NCBI RefSeq assembly: GCF_001514495.1
Contig: NZ_BCNM01000006.1
Location: 124,001 to 188,000, forward strand
DNA: 64,000 nucleotides
DNA from: Paenibacillus pabuli NBRC 13638
Lineage (GTDB): Bacteria > Bacillota > Bacilli > Paenibacillales > Paenibacillaceae
Direction of reading: 5' to 3'
The notes under the pieces are model-generated. The model saw only the letters and a program-made list of their open reading frames with translations, searched no databases and was not told where the DNA came from. The stretch's first letter is position 1, and each line of letters opens with the position of its first letter. Below are positions 62,425 to 64,000 of the stretch, piece after piece. The position numbers and the translations under genes are program-made.

Positions 62425-63555
62425 ATGAATAGAACTCACAGACCAGTCAAGGTATGGACGATGGCTTGTCTGACGGTGGTTTCGGTAGTTCTGGTTGTGC
62501 CCTGGATCTTGTGGCAATCGCAGGCTTCGACACCACTGAACATCATGATTATCAACAAAAGCAAACCTGATCTTTCCTATGCAGCACATAAGGGATTGGT
62601 ATGGCTCCTGAATCAGCAGAAGATTGTGCAGCAGACCGGGGAGCGTTACAGGTACGAGGAAGATTACTACGGATATGACACCCGGGACGGCACTCTTCCG
62701 ATGAAGCGACCCTTACCTGATGAGGTGACGGATACGGACCTGATCTATCTGACGTCACACCAAAATATGTCATCGGATAATCCAGACGAACATCAACAGG
62801 GCCAAATCGTGGAAGGTCTCACGATATACGATGCCCAAAAAATTCGGGAAGCTGCCTATAAAGGTGTATCGATTGTCGCTGAGTCCAGTGCCTTGTCGAA
62901 CATCGCTTCTGACCTGACAAAAGAGCAGTTGTATCCCGTTCTGGGCATGAGAAGCAGCGGGTGGCAGGGCAGATCCGTATCGGATCTACAGAATATGGAT
63001 GAAGTATCGCAGAGAGTGCGAATGAACTATGAACGCAGCGAGAAGAAGAATTGGTCTTTTCATGGAGCGGGCATTGTTCTTGTACATGAGAATGGTCGGG
63101 TGATTGTACTCCAGAAAGGGCGGGATGTGAGGACGGAGGATGTCCAATTTTCCTTCACAAGAGAAGGTGCAGAATGGAGTGGGATTTCTAAGGATATCCG
63201 TTATAGCAGCTGGTTTGACGTCATTGTACCGGAGCAAAAAGATTCCGTACTGGCCTGGTATGGAACCGACCTGACCAAGGAAGGTCAACAGAAACTGAAG
63301 GATTCAGGCATACCAATACCATTCCCCGCACTTATTCGTCATGAGGACCATAATCGGTCTTACTATATGGCAGGAACATTCGGTGAGATGAAGCATTATT
63401 CGTTCTGGCGACGCATCAAGGGATGGGAGGTACTGAGAAACAAGCTTACGCCGAATGAAAAGGGGATTCCGGACCTGTTTTACTGGAAAGTCTACGTGCC
63501 TGTTATGAAGAAGATTTTGCAGGAAGTGCAGACAGGGCGACAACCCTGGCAATAG
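62425..63555 (+). CDS. Membrane-anchored hypothetical protein
   Basis: A 376-residue protein. One N-terminal membrane segment (about 9-33) leaves the rest outside. The external part starts LNIMIINKSKPDLSYAAHKG, then DTDLIYLTSHQNMS and YKGVSIVAESSALSNIAS, resembling a Rossmann or class I amidotransferase-like sheet, but no catalytic Cys-His pair is seen. FPALIRHEDHNRSYYMAGTFG and FYWKVYVPVMKKILQ lie near the end. The ATG at 62425 has AAGGAGG about 10 nt upstream; the frame is open back to 62284. Function unknown. Confidence 0.7.
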   Translation: MNRTHRPVKVWTMACLTVVSVVLVVPWILWQSQASTPLNIMIINKSKPDLSYAAHKGLVWLLNQQKIVQQTGERYRYEEDYYGYDTRDGTLPMKRPLPDEVTDTDLIYLTSHQNMSSDNPDEHQQGQIVEGLTIYDAQKIREAAYKGVSIVAESSALSNIASDLTKEQLYPVLGMRSSGWQGRSVSDLQNMDEVSQRVRMNYERSEKKNWSFHGAGIVLVHENGRVIVLQKGRDVRTEDVQFSFTREGAEWSGISKDIRYSSWFDVIVPEQKDSVLAWYGTDLTKEGQQKLKDSGIPIPFPALIRHEDHNRSYYMAGTFGEMKHYSFWRRIKGWEVLRNKLTPNEKGIPDLFYWKVYVPVMKKILQEVQTGRQPWQ

Positions 63556-63660
63556 AAAAGCCGTTTCAGGACAAGGGACACCACCGGGATACATATGGAG
63601 GGGACTATCAGGAAAGGGCTTCCACTTCAGTAAGCATGAACGCACGGCTGCACAGCGTAA

Positions 63661-63832
63661 TACGCCAAACTTGTAAGGTGCCTAACGAATCTACCGCACC
63701 ATAAACGGTGATTCTCAATACATACCGATTTTAACGAACTTCAGTGGCGTTAGTTCAGTGCAAACACGGCCTCAGAGCCTAAAAAGCGACGTAACCGATA
63801 AAATAACGTCTCTGTGATTCATTACATTTTAG
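63661..63832 (-). repeat. TAACGAATC-type repeat units, second locus
   Basis: TAATGAATCACAGAGACGTTATTT on the - strand (63801-63824, here split by position only) matches 9182-9205 at most positions. A TAACGAATC also occurs on the + strand at 63683. No gene lies between 63556 and 64000. Confidence 0.6.
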
Positions 63833-63893
63833 GACGGCGCCTATGAGAGATAATCCGTGTGCCAGGTTCATTAGATCATAATAATGATAAAAA

Positions 63894-63934
63894 GGGGCGC
63901 CCATCGTCATGCTTATGACTTATGGGAAAGCCCC
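63894..63934. terminator. Conserved repeat hairpin, second copy
   Basis: GGGGCGCCCAT...ATGGGAAAGCCCC with inner GTCATGCTTATGAC, matching the arm of 9072-9114. On the - strand the stem is followed by TTTTT, so it probably ends a gene beyond the window's right side. Confidence 0.65.
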
Positions 63935-64000
63935 TCTTCACTATGGTTTATCGAAACGGTCAGGCTTGGTGAAGGTGATGCAGCCCCTTCAAAAAAGCGG

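Noticed and set aside
1..64000. CRISPR arrays, tRNA, rRNA, phage or IS genes
   Set aside because: No regularly spaced repeats, cloverleaf sequences, integrase or transposase were seen on either strand.

Overview
The window is chromosomal DNA of a mid-GC, low-complexity-poor Firmicute, most likely a Paenibacillus. The evidence is strong AAGGAGG-type ribosome-binding sites, frequent TTG and GTG starts, T-box and riboswitch leaders with intrinsic terminators, and lipoproteins of Gram-positive type. No phage, transposase, CRISPR array, rRNA or tRNA was seen. Genes mostly run on the + strand.

Layout. 1-4213 (- strand): the end of a TatD-family gene, then a thiamine-precursor uptake operon (thiY, an MTH1187-type thiamine-binding gene, thiX, thiZ) behind a promoter and TPP riboswitch. 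4305-7360: a sugar-nucleotide-type SDR plus a VOC protein, a small DUF2798 membrane protein, and an MFS exporter. 7476-9033: a T-box-controlled, sequence-divergent seryl-tRNA synthetase. 9354-10472: a secreted Ig-like protein. 10623-17843: a long run of closely packed small genes (GrpB, DUF2809, GNAT, DUF952, DinB, histidine phosphatase, DUF2785), leading into the 5-oxoprolinase operon pxpB-pxpC-pxpA and a Nudix gene. 18259-26460: a flavin-nucleotide-binding-type protein, a secreted LysM nucleotidase, an EAL protein, a chemoreceptor and an ArsB-like carrier.

26641-31419 is a visibly AT-richer operon: a PRD regulator, a class II aldolase and a fructose-type PTS EIIABC, with a cre-like site and a palindrome in its promoter. 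It looks horizontally acquired. 31790-35550 is the pstSCAB phosphate operon with a PhoP-box-like pair. 35801-42466 holds an APH-fold kinase, a two-component system with a LolA-fold lipoprotein, and the YdbS/YdbT pair of PH-domain membrane proteins. 42685-43350 is a broken MFS gene. A tandem glycine riboswitch then leads sdaAB-sdaAA. 45966-47720 is a GH13 maltodextrin hydrolase. 47930-52595 is a two-component system with a LanFEG/Bcr-type peptide-resistance ABC exporter. A 902-residue hybrid kinase, L-lactate dehydrogenase, a HTH/coiled-coil gene, a Ser/Thr kinase, methionine aminopeptidase, a YfmJ-type reductase, CcdC and a membrane-anchored unknown complete the window.

The most unusual signal is a structured 109-119 nt repeat present three times (2637-2745 minus, 18084-18202 plus, 31616-31732 plus). 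It has a near-invariant 12-bp stem and flanking core, and an outer helix whose sequence changes between copies while remaining paired. Each copy lies on the sense strand 5' of a gene. A second family (a conserved hairpin with TAACGAATC units) occurs at 9072-9225 and 63683-63934. All functional calls are from reading the sequence; no database search was run.
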